Source: Gammaproteobacteria bacterium (GTDB taxonomy: Bacteria; Pseudomonadota; Gammaproteobacteria; Acidiferrobacterales; SZUA-150). Taken from it: a DNA stretch of 14,753 nucleotides. Under the pieces are notes generated by a model. That model saw nothing but the letters and a program-made list of their open reading frames with translations, was not told where the DNA came from and did not search any database. Shown here one piece after another: positions 1-7,376 of this stretch (position 1 is its first letter; each line of letters opens with the position of its first letter). Both the position numbers and the translations under genes were made by a program. The stretch covers positions 1 to 14,753 of the forward strand of contig JAOUNW010000042.1 of the NCBI GenBank assembly GCA_029880755.1, in the 5' to 3' direction.

Positions 1-162
1 CTCACGGCACTGGTTAAACCAGGAGGTCATCTGGTGCTGTCCGGATTTTTGGAAGATCAGGCCAGCGCTGTAAAAAAGGCCTATGACCCGCATTTCAGCT
101 TTACAGAAAAACACCAGCAAGGCTGGGTATTACTGGCGGGACTCAAAATTGCTCAAGACTGA
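1..162 (+). CDS. prmA: Ribosomal protein L11 methyltransferase, C-terminal end (partial)
   Basis: This is the last 53 codons of a gene that begins before the window; the stop is TGA at 160-162. PrmA uses S-adenosylmethionine to trimethylate amino groups of ribosomal protein L11 in the cytoplasm. The visible part has the end of the Rossmann-type methyltransferase fold: a VKPGGHLVLSGF strand-turn-strand (residues 5-16 of the fragment), then an AY.PHF segment and a GWVLLAGLK final strand. This matches the end of PrmA in both sequence style and position. The AdoMet-binding motifs lie upstream and are not seen. The identification is supported by the neighbours, since prmA followed by a DUF3426 protein, dusB and fis is a familiar gammaproteobacterial order. 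The next gene starts 16 bases downstream, so the two are probably cotranscribed. Another class I methyltransferase is possible but less likely. Confidence 0.82.
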   Translation, partial: LTALVKPGGHLVLSGFLEDQASAVKKAYDPHFSFTEKHQQGWVLLAGLKIAQD

Positions 163-178
163 GCTACACTGAATCAAT

Positions 179-982
179 ATGTACACCCGCTGCCCAAATT
201 GTCAGACAACATTTTCCATCACCAAGGAACAGCTCGGTGAAAGAAATGGCATGGTCCGCTGCGGCCAATGTAACAAGGTGTTTTATGCGGATGAATCACT
301 GTCTTTTAATTTAACAGGCAGCGCCAAAATGGGATTCCCTGCCGGGGTTTCCAGTCCAGCCTATGCAGGAGCACCTCAGACAAAGAAAGAAAGTTTTTTT
401 GGGGGTCATGTCCCTCTAAAAGACTCACAGTTTGTCAAAACAACGTCAGAAGAACTTGCTGCCATCAAAGCCAAATTACTTGGCCGAAAACCGGGACAAC
501 ATACCCGGCCTGCATTCTGGTCGTTGGGCATCATAGCAATGGTGTTGTTGCTGACTGGCCAGTACGTCTATTTTCACAGGAACACGCTTGCCCGGCATGA
601 AATATTGGGAGCCTATATCACCCAGGCATGTGAACTTATTCAATGCGCCATTATTCCCCAACAGGATGTCGGCCTAATCGAACTAATGGATACCAAGGTC
701 TCGCCTCACCCGGGTTACGAGCGAGCACTTCAGGTAAAAGCGACGTTAATCAACCGCGCACACTTTGCCCAGCCATACCCGTTACTGGAAATTACACTCA
801 CTGACCGCCGGGGAGAAACAAATGGCAGGCGCACCTATTCTCCAAAAGAATACCTGGAAAATGTTGAGCCGCTGGAGAATGCAAACCTCATGCCACAAAA
901 TGTGGCTGTCAAGGTGTCACTGGACATCGCCAACCCTGGCGACGAAACAGAAGGTTACGAAATCCGTCTGGTAAGTAACTAG
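179..982 (+). CDS. DUF3426 / MJ0042-type zinc-ribbon membrane protein
   Basis: A 267-residue protein of unknown function. It starts with a zinc ribbon: CPNC at residues 5-8 and CGQC at 28-31, the spacing of the MJ0042 finger-like domain. A low-complexity linker follows to about residue 111. One hydrophobic segment at about 112-132 is a likely transmembrane helix. The C-terminal part (about 135-267) fits the DUF3426 domain and would lie on the other side of the membrane from the zinc ribbon, probably in the periplasm. The ATG at 179 puts the first Cys at residue 5, as is usual, so the start is secure. The gene follows prmA by 16 bases and precedes dusB by 146. Homologues sit between prmA and dusB in other Gammaproteobacteria, but I know of no assigned role. 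The family assignment is fairly sure; the function is not. Confidence 0.85.
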   Translation: MYTRCPNCQTTFSITKEQLGERNGMVRCGQCNKVFYADESLSFNLTGSAKMGFPAGVSSPAYAGAPQTKKESFFGGHVPLKDSQFVKTTSEELAAIKAKLLGRKPGQHTRPAFWSLGIIAMVLLLTGQYVYFHRNTLARHEILGAYITQACELIQCAIIPQQDVGLIELMDTKVSPHPGYERALQVKATLINRAHFAQPYPLLEITLTDRRGETNGRRTYSPKEYLENVEPLENANLMPQNVAVKVSLDIANPGDETEGYEIRLVSN

Positions 983-994
983 AATCAATATCAA

Positions 995-1036
995 TTGCAG
1001 AAATCTGGATGATGTTTGCCATCTAACAGACTGCAA
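995..1036 (+). other. Long imperfect hairpin in the gap before dusB
   Basis: Three nested arm pairs can stack into one stem. TTGCAG (995-1000) pairs with CTGCAA (1031-1036); after a 3-base AAA bulge, TCTG (1004-1007) pairs with CAGA (1027-1030); after a 3x3 internal loop, GATG (1011-1014) pairs with CATC (1020-1023) around the loop TTTGC. No T-run follows directly, so it is not a standard intrinsic terminator. It lies 12 bases after the DUF3426 stop and upstream of the candidate dusB promoter, so it would be in the 3' end of the prmA-operon transcript. It may protect that RNA end or may be chance. Confidence 0.3.
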
Positions 1037-1058
1037 AAACACAACTAATTTTTGACTC

Positions 1059-1088
1059 TTCCCACGCGATTCGGTTTTTGGTTATTAT
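1059..1088 (+). promoter_or_regulatory. Candidate sigma70 promoter for dusB-fis with GC-rich discriminator
   Basis: TTCCCA (1059-1064) and TATTAT (1083-1088) are separated by 18 bases and match the -35 and -10 consensus at 4 of 6 and 5 of 6 positions. A TGCGCGC stretch follows the -10 box. GC-rich discriminators are typical of growth-rate and ppGpp-controlled promoters, which is known for the enterobacterial dusB-fis promoter. Transcription would begin near 1095, leaving a leader of about 34 bases before the dusB ATG at 1129. It would also exclude the TTG at 1078 as a translation start. Confidence 0.4.
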
Positions 1089-1128
1089 TGCGCGCTTTCC
1101 CTTGAAGTCAGATCAAAACATATTCGTA

Positions 1129-2115
1129 ATGCAAATCGGGTCATACAAGTTAGAAAACAATTTGTTTTTGGCGCCCATGGCTGGAGTTACTGACAGGCCA
1201 TTTCGTCAATTGTGCAAAAAGCTCGGTGCAGGCATGGCGGTTTCTGAAATGGTGTCATCGAATTCCTTATTATGGGGCAGCACGAAAACCCAGCGCCGTG
1301 CCAACCATGAAGGCGAAACAGAACCGAAATCTGTTCAGATTGCAGGCGCCGTTCCGGAAATGATGGCGGCGGCGGCCCAGCTGAATGTTGAGCAAGGCGC
1401 GCAGATCATTGATATCAACATGGGTTGCCCGGCAAAAAAAATATGCAATGTCATGGCAGGCTCGGCGTTACTAAGGGATGAATCGCTGGTTACCGCCATT
1501 CTCGAGGCCGTTGTCAAAGCAGTGGACGTACCGGTAACCCTGAAAATACGCACAGGCTGGGATACTACCAGCCGCAACGGCGTGGCAATTGCCAAAATGG
1601 CTGAGGATATCGGCATCCAGGCACTGGCGGTACATGGCCGCACCCGGGCATGCGCTTACAAGGGCGATGCCGAATATGACACTATTGCGGAAATCAAACA
1701 GGCGATCAACATCCCGGTCATTGCCAACGGAGATATTACTTCACCGGAAAAGGCCAGGTTTGTCCTGGATTATACCGGCGTGGATGGGCTAATGATTGGT
1801 CGCGCCGCCCAGGGGCGGCCATGGATTTTTCGTGAAATCCATCACTATCTGAAAACCGGTGAACACCTGGCGCCACCCACGCTCCGGGAAATCCGGGATA
1901 CCTTAATCACTCATCTGCATAATCTTTATGAGTTTTATGGAGAGCTAACCGGTGTTCGCGTCGCCCGGAAGCACATCTCCTGGTACAGCAAAGGCAATCC
2001 GGGGGGCGCTTCGTTTCGACAAAAAGTTAACCGCGTTGAATCAGTGGAAGAACAACTGGGCATCACACAGGAATTTTTCCAGCAGCAGATCATGTCTGTA
2101 GAGATGGCGGCATGA
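1129..2115 (+). CDS. dusB: tRNA-dihydrouridine synthase B
   Basis: An FMN enzyme that reduces uridine to dihydrouridine in the tRNA D-loop, using NADPH. The protein has 328 residues, close to the 321 of E. coli DusB. The N-terminal TIM barrel shows APMAGVTDRPFR (15-26), the catalytic cysteine C100 in NMGCPAKK, KIRTGW (139-144), HGRTR (169-173), IANGDI (198-203) and IGRAAQGRPWIFREI (223-237, FMN phosphate region). The helical tRNA-binding domain follows from about residue 250, with ARKHISWY (279-286). The DusB subfamily is favoured over DusA and DusC by the RAAQGRPWIFREI block and by fis downstream. A TTG start at 1078 would add 17 residues; I chose the ATG at 1129 because MQIGSYKLENN aligns with the E. 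coli N-terminus. It has no clear Shine-Dalgarno sequence. Its last 4 bases overlap the fis start. Confidence 0.95.
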   Translation: MQIGSYKLENNLFLAPMAGVTDRPFRQLCKKLGAGMAVSEMVSSNSLLWGSTKTQRRANHEGETEPKSVQIAGAVPEMMAAAAQLNVEQGAQIIDINMGCPAKKICNVMAGSALLRDESLVTAILEAVVKAVDVPVTLKIRTGWDTTSRNGVAIAKMAEDIGIQALAVHGRTRACAYKGDAEYDTIAEIKQAINIPVIANGDITSPEKARFVLDYTGVDGLMIGRAAQGRPWIFREIHHYLKTGEHLAPPTLREIRDTLITHLHNLYEFYGELTGVRVARKHISWYSKGNPGGASFRQKVNRVESVEEQLGITQEFFQQQIMSVEMAA

Positions 2116-2363
2116 GCAAAAAGCATCAGGCAGAGGGGCCACTGGCAAGTTGTGCGAAACGTTCGCTGGAAAAATATTTTCGTGAACTTAATGGCGAGAA
2201 GACAAGCAACTTGTATGAAATGGTAATTGCCGAAGTGGAAAAGCCAATGCTCGAGGTTGTCATGAAATACACGGAAAGCAATCAGTGCAGGGCGGCTGAA
2301 ATACTGGGAATTAATCGAAACACGTTGCGGAAAAAACTGCTGCAATATCATTTGATAAAATAA
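2112..2363 (+). CDS. fis: Fis-family nucleoid-associated DNA-binding protein
   Basis: A small homodimeric protein that bends DNA and, in enteric bacteria, activates stable-RNA promoters and shapes the nucleoid. It has 83 residues against 98 in E. coli. The dimerisation core aligns from PLASCAKRSLEKYF (10-23) through LYEMVIAEVEKPMLEVVMKYT (34-54). The helix-turn-helix is QCRAAEILGINRNTLRKKL (58-76). The segment before the PL motif is only 9 residues, against about 26 in E. coli, so the beta-hairpin arm that E. coli Fis uses to activate site-specific inversion is missing. The ATG overlaps the dusB stop (ATGA), which suggests translational coupling and one dusB-fis transcript. The order is diagnostic for fis rather than the Fis-like end of an NtrC-type regulator. 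Confidence 0.93.
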   Translation: MSKKHQAEGPLASCAKRSLEKYFRELNGEKTSNLYEMVIAEVEKPMLEVVMKYTESNQCRAAEILGINRNTLRKKLLQYHLIK

Positions 2364-2430
2364 TCCGGCCGGGTAAGCTCTTTAAAAAGGTCGGCGGTGT
2401 CGGTTTTCAGAATATTCGTGACTTCCCGAT

Positions 2431-2469
2431 ACAACCAATAATCAAAACCTAAGGCTAACAACCAATAAT
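2431..2469 (+). repeat. Two direct copies of a 12-base repeat ending in the purH start
   Basis: ACAACCAATAAT occurs at 2431-2442 and again at 2458-2469, 27 bases apart start to start. The second copy runs into the purH initiation codon (ATG at 2468). It does not resemble the E. coli PurR operator. It could be a tandem duplication scar, a paired protein-binding site or a translational control element. Confidence 0.55.
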
Positions 2470-4042
2470 GACAGCAATAACACGCGCGCTCATCAGCGTA
2501 TCGGATAAAACAGGTATCGTTGAATTTGCTCAAGCACTCAAAAAGTTTAATGTTGAAATCCTCTCTACTGGTGGTACCGCAAAACTGCTGGCAGACAATC
2601 ACATTGATGTGACTGAGGTTTCGGACTACACGGGTTTTCCGGAAATGCTCGATGGCAGAGTAAAGACCCTGCATCCTAAAATACACGGTGGCTTATTAGG
2701 TCGCCGGGACCTTAAAAGCCACCGGCAAGCCATGGCAGACCATAATATCCTCGCCATTGATCTCGTTGTAGTTAATCTCTATCCCTTTGAGGCAACTGTT
2801 GCACGCCCGGATTGTGATCTGCCCATGGCGATTGAAAATATCGATATCGGTGGCCCCACCATGCTACGGTCTGCTGCAAAAAACCATCAGCATGTCACCG
2901 TCGTGGTTGATAGCGACGACTACCAAAAGGTGCTCGCTGACATGAGCCAGCACCAGGGCGCTGTATCCGACGCATTAAAATATCAGTTGGCGGTAAAAGT
3001 ATTTCAGCATACGGCTCATTATGATGGCGCCATCAGTAATTATTTAAGCCGGCGTACGTCGGGGCAGGAAACAATTCTGAAATTTGGCGGCAGCTATAGC
3101 GGTCAATGGTTTAAGGCACTGGACATGCGTTACGGCGAAAATCCGCACCAGGCAGCCGCTTTTTACACGGAAGCGAATCCAGAAACAGGCTGCATTGCTG
3201 CTGGCAAACAACTACAGGGAAAAGAACTCTCTTACAACAATATCGCAGACAGCGATGCAGCACTGGAATGCGTCAAGGCATTTCCAGAGCCGGCATGCGT
3301 TATCGTGAAGCATGCAAATCCTTGTGGTGTAGCTATTAGCGAAACCATCAATCATGCTTACGATTGCGCCTTTGCCACCGATCCCACATCTGCCTTTGGC
3401 GGCATTATCGCCTTCAATCGAGACCTGGATGCCGTTACCGCCAAATCGATTATTGACAGACAGTTTGTTGAGGTGATTATCGCCCCCCACGTGCAGGCGG
3501 ATGCCAGGAAGGTTTTGGCGGAAAAGAAAAATGTTCGTGTACTGGAAGTTGGCCAATGGAGCAGTGCCGTCTCTCCCGGGCTTGATTACAAGCGTGTCGT
3601 TGGCGGATTGTTGGTACAGGAACGGGACACAGGCGTGATTACTGAATCGGATTTGAAGGTTGTCACCAAACGCGCGCCCGACAAACAGGAGACCCAGGAT
3701 TTATTGTTTGCCTGGAAGGTGGCCAAATTTGTTAAATCCAACGCCATCGTCTATTGCAAACAGGGTCAAACTATTGGCATCGGCGCCGGCCAAATGAGCC
3801 GGGTCTACAGCGCCAAGATTGCCGGCATCAAGGCGGCTGACGAAAAACTGGAAGTCAAAGGTTCGGTCATGGCCTCCGATGCCTTTTTCCCTTTCCGGGA
3901 TGGCCTGGATCAGGCACACGAAGCCGGCATTACCGCCGTCATTCAACCTGGCGGCTCCATGCGCGATGATGAAGTTATCGCGGCAGCCGATGAACACGGC
4001 ATCGCCATGGTGTTTACGGGCATGCGCCATTTTCGACACTAA
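2468..4042 (+). CDS. purH: Bifunctional AICAR formyltransferase / IMP cyclohydrolase
   Basis: Catalyses the last two steps of purine synthesis: formylation of AICAR with 10-formyl-tetrahydrofolate, then ring closure to IMP. The length of 524 residues is close to the 529 of E. coli. The N-terminal MGS-like IMP cyclohydrolase domain covers about 1-195, with ALISVSDKTG (7-16), STGGTA (33-38) and DGRVKTLHPKIHGG (62-75). The transformylase domain follows, with RYGENPHQ (221-228), the catalytic Lys-His pair in KHANPCG (281-287), KSNAIVY (423-429) and GIGAGQMSRV (437-446). It ends in GMRHFRH, the usual PurH end. It begins 104 bases after fis and lies 20 bases before purD, giving the common purHD pair. 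The upstream gap contains a 12-base direct repeat but no convincing promoter or PurR-type site. Confidence 0.97.
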   Translation: MTAITRALISVSDKTGIVEFAQALKKFNVEILSTGGTAKLLADNHIDVTEVSDYTGFPEMLDGRVKTLHPKIHGGLLGRRDLKSHRQAMADHNILAIDLVVVNLYPFEATVARPDCDLPMAIENIDIGGPTMLRSAAKNHQHVTVVVDSDDYQKVLADMSQHQGAVSDALKYQLAVKVFQHTAHYDGAISNYLSRRTSGQETILKFGGSYSGQWFKALDMRYGENPHQAAAFYTEANPETGCIAAGKQLQGKELSYNNIADSDAALECVKAFPEPACVIVKHANPCGVAISETINHAYDCAFATDPTSAFGGIIAFNRDLDAVTAKSIIDRQFVEVIIAPHVQADARKVLAEKKNVRVLEVGQWSSAVSPGLDYKRVVGGLLVQERDTGVITESDLKVVTKRAPDKQETQDLLFAWKVAKFVKSNAIVYCKQGQTIGIGAGQMSRVYSAKIAGIKAADEKLEVKGSVMASDAFFPFRDGLDQAHEAGITAVIQPGGSMRDDEVIAAADEHGIAMVFTGMRHFRH

Positions 4043-4062
4043 GCCAATCGCTAATCCCAGTT

Positions 4063-5355
4063 ATGAAAATACTCATTATCGGAAGCGGTGGTCGCGAACA
4101 CGCTCTGGCATGGAAAGCCGCCCAGAGTCCTAAGGTTGAACGGATATACGTGGCGCCCGGCAATGCTGGTACAGCGCACGAACCGAAAATGGAAAATATT
4201 GCCATCGCAGCAGATGACATCAGCACCCTGGCAAACTTCGCCAAACAACATGATATCCACTTGACTATTGTTGGTCCGGAGGCACCGCTGGTAGCGGGTG
4301 TGGTTGACCACTTTCAGGCCAAGGGACTTCGTTGCTTTGGCCCCAGCAAGGCGGCCGCTCAACTGGAAGGGTCCAAAGCCTTTACCAAGGACTTTCTGGC
4401 CCGACACAACATTCCGACTGCCGCCTACGGCAACTTTACGGAAATCGATCCGGCCATCGATTACATAAAAAAAATGGGTGCGCCCATTGTTGTTAAGGCG
4501 GACGGCCTGGCTGCCGGCAAAGGAGTCATACTGGCGGCAACCGAAACCGAGGCCATTGACGCCGTAAAAGACATGCTCGCGGGCAATGCCTTTGGAGATG
4601 CCGGCCATCGCGTGGTAATTGAAGAATTTCTTGCCGGTGAAGAAGCCAGCTTCATCGTTATGGTGGACGGCCAGCATATTTTGCCCCTGGCCACGTCACA
4701 GGATCACAAGGCCAGAGACAACGGCGACAAGGGCCCCAATACCGGCGGTATGGGCGCTTACTCTCCTGCGCCCGTCGTCACTGCCGAATTGCATCGACGC
4801 GCAATGGAAGAAGTAATCGTACCGACGGTAGAAGGTTTGGCCCGGGAAGGACATCCCTATGTCGGGTTCCTCTATGCCGGATTAATGATCGGCGCCGATG
4901 GCGCGCCAAAAGTACTGGAGTACAACTGCCGCTTCGGCGATCCGGAAACCCAGCCCATCATGATGCGCCTGAAATCCGATCTGGTGGAATTGGTGGATGC
5001 CGCGCTGTCCGCCAAACTCGATACCGTAACGGCACAATGGGACCCGAGAGTCGCTCTAGGTGTTGTCATGGCAGCAGGCGGTTACCCGGAAAACTACCAG
5101 AAGGGAGACAGCATCTCGGGTCTGGCGGCGGTCACCGGCCCCGACATTAAGGTGTTCCACGCCGGCACCACGAAAAAAAACAGCAGCATAGTTACCAGTG
5201 GCGGCCGTGTACTCTGTGTCACGGCCCTGGGTGACACAACCCGCAGCGCCCAGAAAAAAGCCTACGAGGGTGTTCGCAAAATTTCCTGGGAAAACGCCTA
5301 TTATCGTGACGATATTGGCTATCGCGCTATCGCAAGAGAAAACAAAACTCTTTAA
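4063..5355 (+). CDS. purD: Phosphoribosylamine-glycine ligase (GAR synthetase)
   Basis: Joins phosphoribosylamine to glycine with ATP, the second step of purine synthesis. It has 430 residues, essentially the length of E. coli PurD (429). The N domain begins KILIIGSGGREHALAWK (2-18), and APGNAGTA (31-38) and IVGPEAPL (69-76) follow. The ATP-grasp region shows GPSKAAAQLEGSKAF (93-107), VVKADGLAAGKGV (143-155), EEFLAGEEASF (187-197), GPNTGGMGAYSPAP (224-237) and the metal-binding EYNCRFGDPETQ (286-297). The C-terminal domain contains GVVMAAGGYP (333-342) and FHAGT (365-369). The ATG at 4063 gives the canonical N-terminus. With a 20-base gap after purH and a 32-base gap before purE, it is probably in the same transcript. 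No frameshift or unusual feature is seen. Confidence 0.97.
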   Translation: MKILIIGSGGREHALAWKAAQSPKVERIYVAPGNAGTAHEPKMENIAIAADDISTLANFAKQHDIHLTIVGPEAPLVAGVVDHFQAKGLRCFGPSKAAAQLEGSKAFTKDFLARHNIPTAAYGNFTEIDPAIDYIKKMGAPIVVKADGLAAGKGVILAATETEAIDAVKDMLAGNAFGDAGHRVVIEEFLAGEEASFIVMVDGQHILPLATSQDHKARDNGDKGPNTGGMGAYSPAPVVTAELHRRAMEEVIVPTVEGLAREGHPYVGFLYAGLMIGADGAPKVLEYNCRFGDPETQPIMMRLKSDLVELVDAALSAKLDTVTAQWDPRVALGVVMAAGGYPENYQKGDSISGLAAVTGPDIKVFHAGTTKKNSSIVTSGGRVLCVTALGDTTRSAQKKAYEGVRKISWENAYYRDDIGYRAIARENKTL

Positions 5356-5387
5356 ACTAACCAGACTTTGTCAGTTGGGGTAACACC

Positions 5388-5894
5388 ATGAACAACACTT
5401 TTGTAGCGGTGCTAATGGGATCGGATTCTGATCTTGGCACCATGAAAACAACATTAGAGGTGCTGGATAGCCTTCAAGTCCCTTATGAAGTGAAAATCAC
5501 ATCCGCCCACCGCACTCCCGATGCCACTCATGCCTACGTCAAAGACGCAGACAAACGCGGCTGTGCGGTATTTATCGCCGCCGCCGGCCTTGCTGCACAT
5601 CTGGCCGGCACCGTCGCGGGGTTGACCCTGAAGCCGGTTATTGGCGTACCCATGGATGCCGGCCCTCTTGATGGTATGGATGCCCTGCTTTCTACTGTAC
5701 AAATGCCTGGCGGTATTCCTGTCGCCACAGTTGCCATCGGTAAGGCCGGCGCAAAAAATGCCGGTTACCTGGCGGCGCAAATGCTGTCACTTTCTGATAA
5801 CGCCCTGGCAACACGCCTGAAAGATGATCGCAAAGCCATGGCAGAGCAGGTCATCGCTAAAGATGCAGCAGTACAAGGCAAACTAAGAGATTAG
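5388..5894 (+). CDS. purE: N5-carboxyaminoimidazole ribonucleotide mutase, class I
   Basis: Converts N5-CAIR to CAIR in purine synthesis, as an octamer in bacteria. It has 168 residues (E. coli 169). The motifs are MGSDSD (10-15), the catalytic His41 in SAHRTPD (39-45), AAAGLAAHLAGTVAG (64-78), IGVPMDAG (85-92) and MPGGIPVATVAIG (106-118). The residues match class I PurE, which needs PurK to make its substrate, and not the class II form that uses AIR and CO2 directly. purK usually follows purE, but here the next gene is tsaC, so purK must be elsewhere. A G-rich GTTGGGG sequence a few bases before the ATG is a plausible ribosome-binding site. The stop is one base from the TTG start of tsaC. 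Confidence 0.96.
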   Translation: MNNTFVAVLMGSDSDLGTMKTTLEVLDSLQVPYEVKITSAHRTPDATHAYVKDADKRGCAVFIAAAGLAAHLAGTVAGLTLKPVIGVPMDAGPLDGMDALLSTVQMPGGIPVATVAIGKAGAKNAGYLAAQMLSLSDNALATRLKDDRKAMAEQVIAKDAAVQGKLRD

Positions 5895-5895
5895 C

Positions 5896-6441
5896 TTGCA
5901 TTCCTCTCATCTGGCGCGTGCTGCACAGGTAATTCGCCAGGGAGGCATCGTCGCCTACCCAACGGAGTCCTGTTATGGGCTCGGTTGCCACCCGGGCAAC
6001 CGCAAGGCAATACAGAAGTTGATGCGCCTTAAGAAACGTCCGCAACATAAGGGACTGATTCTCATCGCCGCCAATTTTGAACAACTACGACCTTACGTGG
6101 CGCATATCACCGAAGACATACTGGATACCTGGCCCGGACCCAACACCTGGTTGCTTCCCCACACCAGTCGCGTTCCTGTGTCAATTCTTGGCCGGCATCC
6201 GCGCGTTGCGGTGAGAGTCACGTCACATACCATCGCGGCGGCATTGTGCCGGGCGGCAGGTACGGCGTTAATATCCACCAGCGCCAACCGCAGCGGAAAA
6301 CGGTCCATTAAAAACTATCGTGAAGCCCTACGGCAATTTCACCAGTCAGTGGATTTTATTTTGCCCGGTCGTATCGGAAAATATAAAAAACCTTCCACTA
6401 TTATCGATGCCATTACCCGCGATGTAATTCGGGCCGGCTAA
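5896..6441 (+). CDS. tsaC: Threonylcarbamoyl-AMP synthase (YrdC/Sua5 family)
   Basis: Makes threonylcarbamoyl-AMP from threonine, bicarbonate and ATP, the first step of the t6A37 modification of ANN-decoding tRNAs. The 181-residue single YrdC domain matches E. coli TsaC (190) and lacks the extra C-terminal domain of Sua5. Motifs are YPTESCYGLGC (21-31), KKRPQHKGLILIAAN (46-60), WPGPNTW (79-85), RVAVRV (103-108) and STSANRSG (127-134). There is no ATG near the N-terminus. The TTG at 5896, one base after the purE stop and with AAGAGA a few bases upstream, gives the right length and an N-terminal helix typical of the family. This spacing suggests translational coupling to purE. The gene leads straight into hemF, a pairing with tsaC that I recall from other Gammaproteobacteria. 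Confidence 0.92.
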   Translation: MHSSHLARAAQVIRQGGIVAYPTESCYGLGCHPGNRKAIQKLMRLKKRPQHKGLILIAANFEQLRPYVAHITEDILDTWPGPNTWLLPHTSRVPVSILGRHPRVAVRVTSHTIAAALCRAAGTALISTSANRSGKRSIKNYREALRQFHQSVDFILPGRIGKYKKPSTIIDAITRDVIRAG

Positions 6442-6456
6442 TTGGTTGTAAAATTA

Positions 6457-7368
6457 ATGAAACCGGACACTGAAGCCGTCATTCACTATTTAAAAGCACT
6501 GCAAGACCGGATATGCCAGGGTCTTGAGCAGTTGGACGGTAACGGTTCATTTTTGGAAGATAGCTGGTCACGTCCCGGTGGCGGTGGCGGCCGCACGCGC
6601 GTACTTACCAACGGCGCAGTATTTGAACAGGCAGGAGTAAATTTTTCCCATGTGTTTGGCGACACATTACCGCCTTCAGCAACCGCGGCCAGACCGGAGC
6701 TGGCAGGAAGATCATTTGAGGCCACCGGTGTGTCACTGGTTATCCACCCGCACAATCCTTATGTACCCACTTCTCACGCCAATGTGCGCTTTTTTATCGC
6801 GCACAAACCCGACAGTGATCCGGTTTGGTGGTTTGGTGGTGGCTTTGATCTCACTCCTTATTATCCATTCGAGGAAGACGTATTGCACTGGCATGATATT
6901 ACCAGGGCCGCCTGCCAGCCATTTGGCAGCGACTACTACGCGCGATTTAAAAAATGGTGCGACGAATATTTCTTTCTGAAACACCGCAACGAAACCCGCG
7001 GAGTGGGTGGATTATTTTTTGACGACTTCAATGAGATAAGTTTTGATCACAGCTTTCATTTTATGCAGAGCGTCGCCGACCATTACCTAAAGGCTTATGC
7101 GCCCATCGTTGAAAAACGAAAGAACAACGCCTACGGGGAAAGGGAAAGAGATTTCCAATTATACAGGCGGGGGCGTTATGTGGAATTCAATCTGGTTTAC
7201 GACCGGGGCACGCTGTTTGGCCTGCAATCCGGTGGCAGAACGGAATCCATTCTCATGTCACTGCCGCCATTGGTAAAATGGCGCTACAACTGGCAACCGG
7301 AAACCGGATCACCGGAGGCCCTGCTTTATGAAAAATACCTTAAACCCCGAGACTGGCTGAAGGATTAA
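6457..7368 (+). CDS. hemF: Oxygen-dependent coproporphyrinogen III oxidase
   Basis: Oxidatively decarboxylates coproporphyrinogen III to protoporphyrinogen IX using O2, a late haem step in the cytoplasm. I start it at the ATG at 6457, because MKPD matches the E. coli N-terminus. That gives 303 residues (E. coli 299). The TTG at 6442 would add 5 residues and is less likely. Signature blocks are DSWSRPGGGGGRTRV (35-49), FEQAGVNFSHV (56-66), HPHNPYVPTSHANVRFF (97-113, containing H107, equivalent to the E. coli H106 needed for catalysis), GGGFDLTPYYPFEED (127-141), KHRNETRGVGGLFFDD (175-190), YGERERDFQLYRRGRYVEFNLVYDRGT (226-252) and GGRTESILMSLPP (259-271). It begins 15 bases after tsaC and ends 8 bases from a convergent gene. 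The enzyme implies at least microaerobic growth. Confidence 0.97.
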   Translation: MKPDTEAVIHYLKALQDRICQGLEQLDGNGSFLEDSWSRPGGGGGRTRVLTNGAVFEQAGVNFSHVFGDTLPPSATAARPELAGRSFEATGVSLVIHPHNPYVPTSHANVRFFIAHKPDSDPVWWFGGGFDLTPYYPFEEDVLHWHDITRAACQPFGSDYYARFKKWCDEYFFLKHRNETRGVGGLFFDDFNEISFDHSFHFMQSVADHYLKAYAPIVEKRKNNAYGERERDFQLYRRGRYVEFNLVYDRGTLFGLQSGGRTESILMSLPPLVKWRYNWQPETGSPEALLYEKYLKPRDWLKD

Positions 7369-7376
7369 TTGGCAAG

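Noticed and set aside
1078..1128. TTG start adding 17 residues to dusB
   Set aside because: The extra residues have no counterpart in DusB, and the TTG would lie upstream of the likely transcription start near 1095.
2365..2394. CCGGCC/GGTCGG arms after fis as a terminator
   Set aside because: The loop is 18 bases, one pair is G-U, and only four T follow some bases later; too weak to call.
4051..4677. A 208-codon minus-strand open frame
   Set aside because: It is antisense to the N-terminal half of purD; the plus-strand protein matches the family along its whole length.
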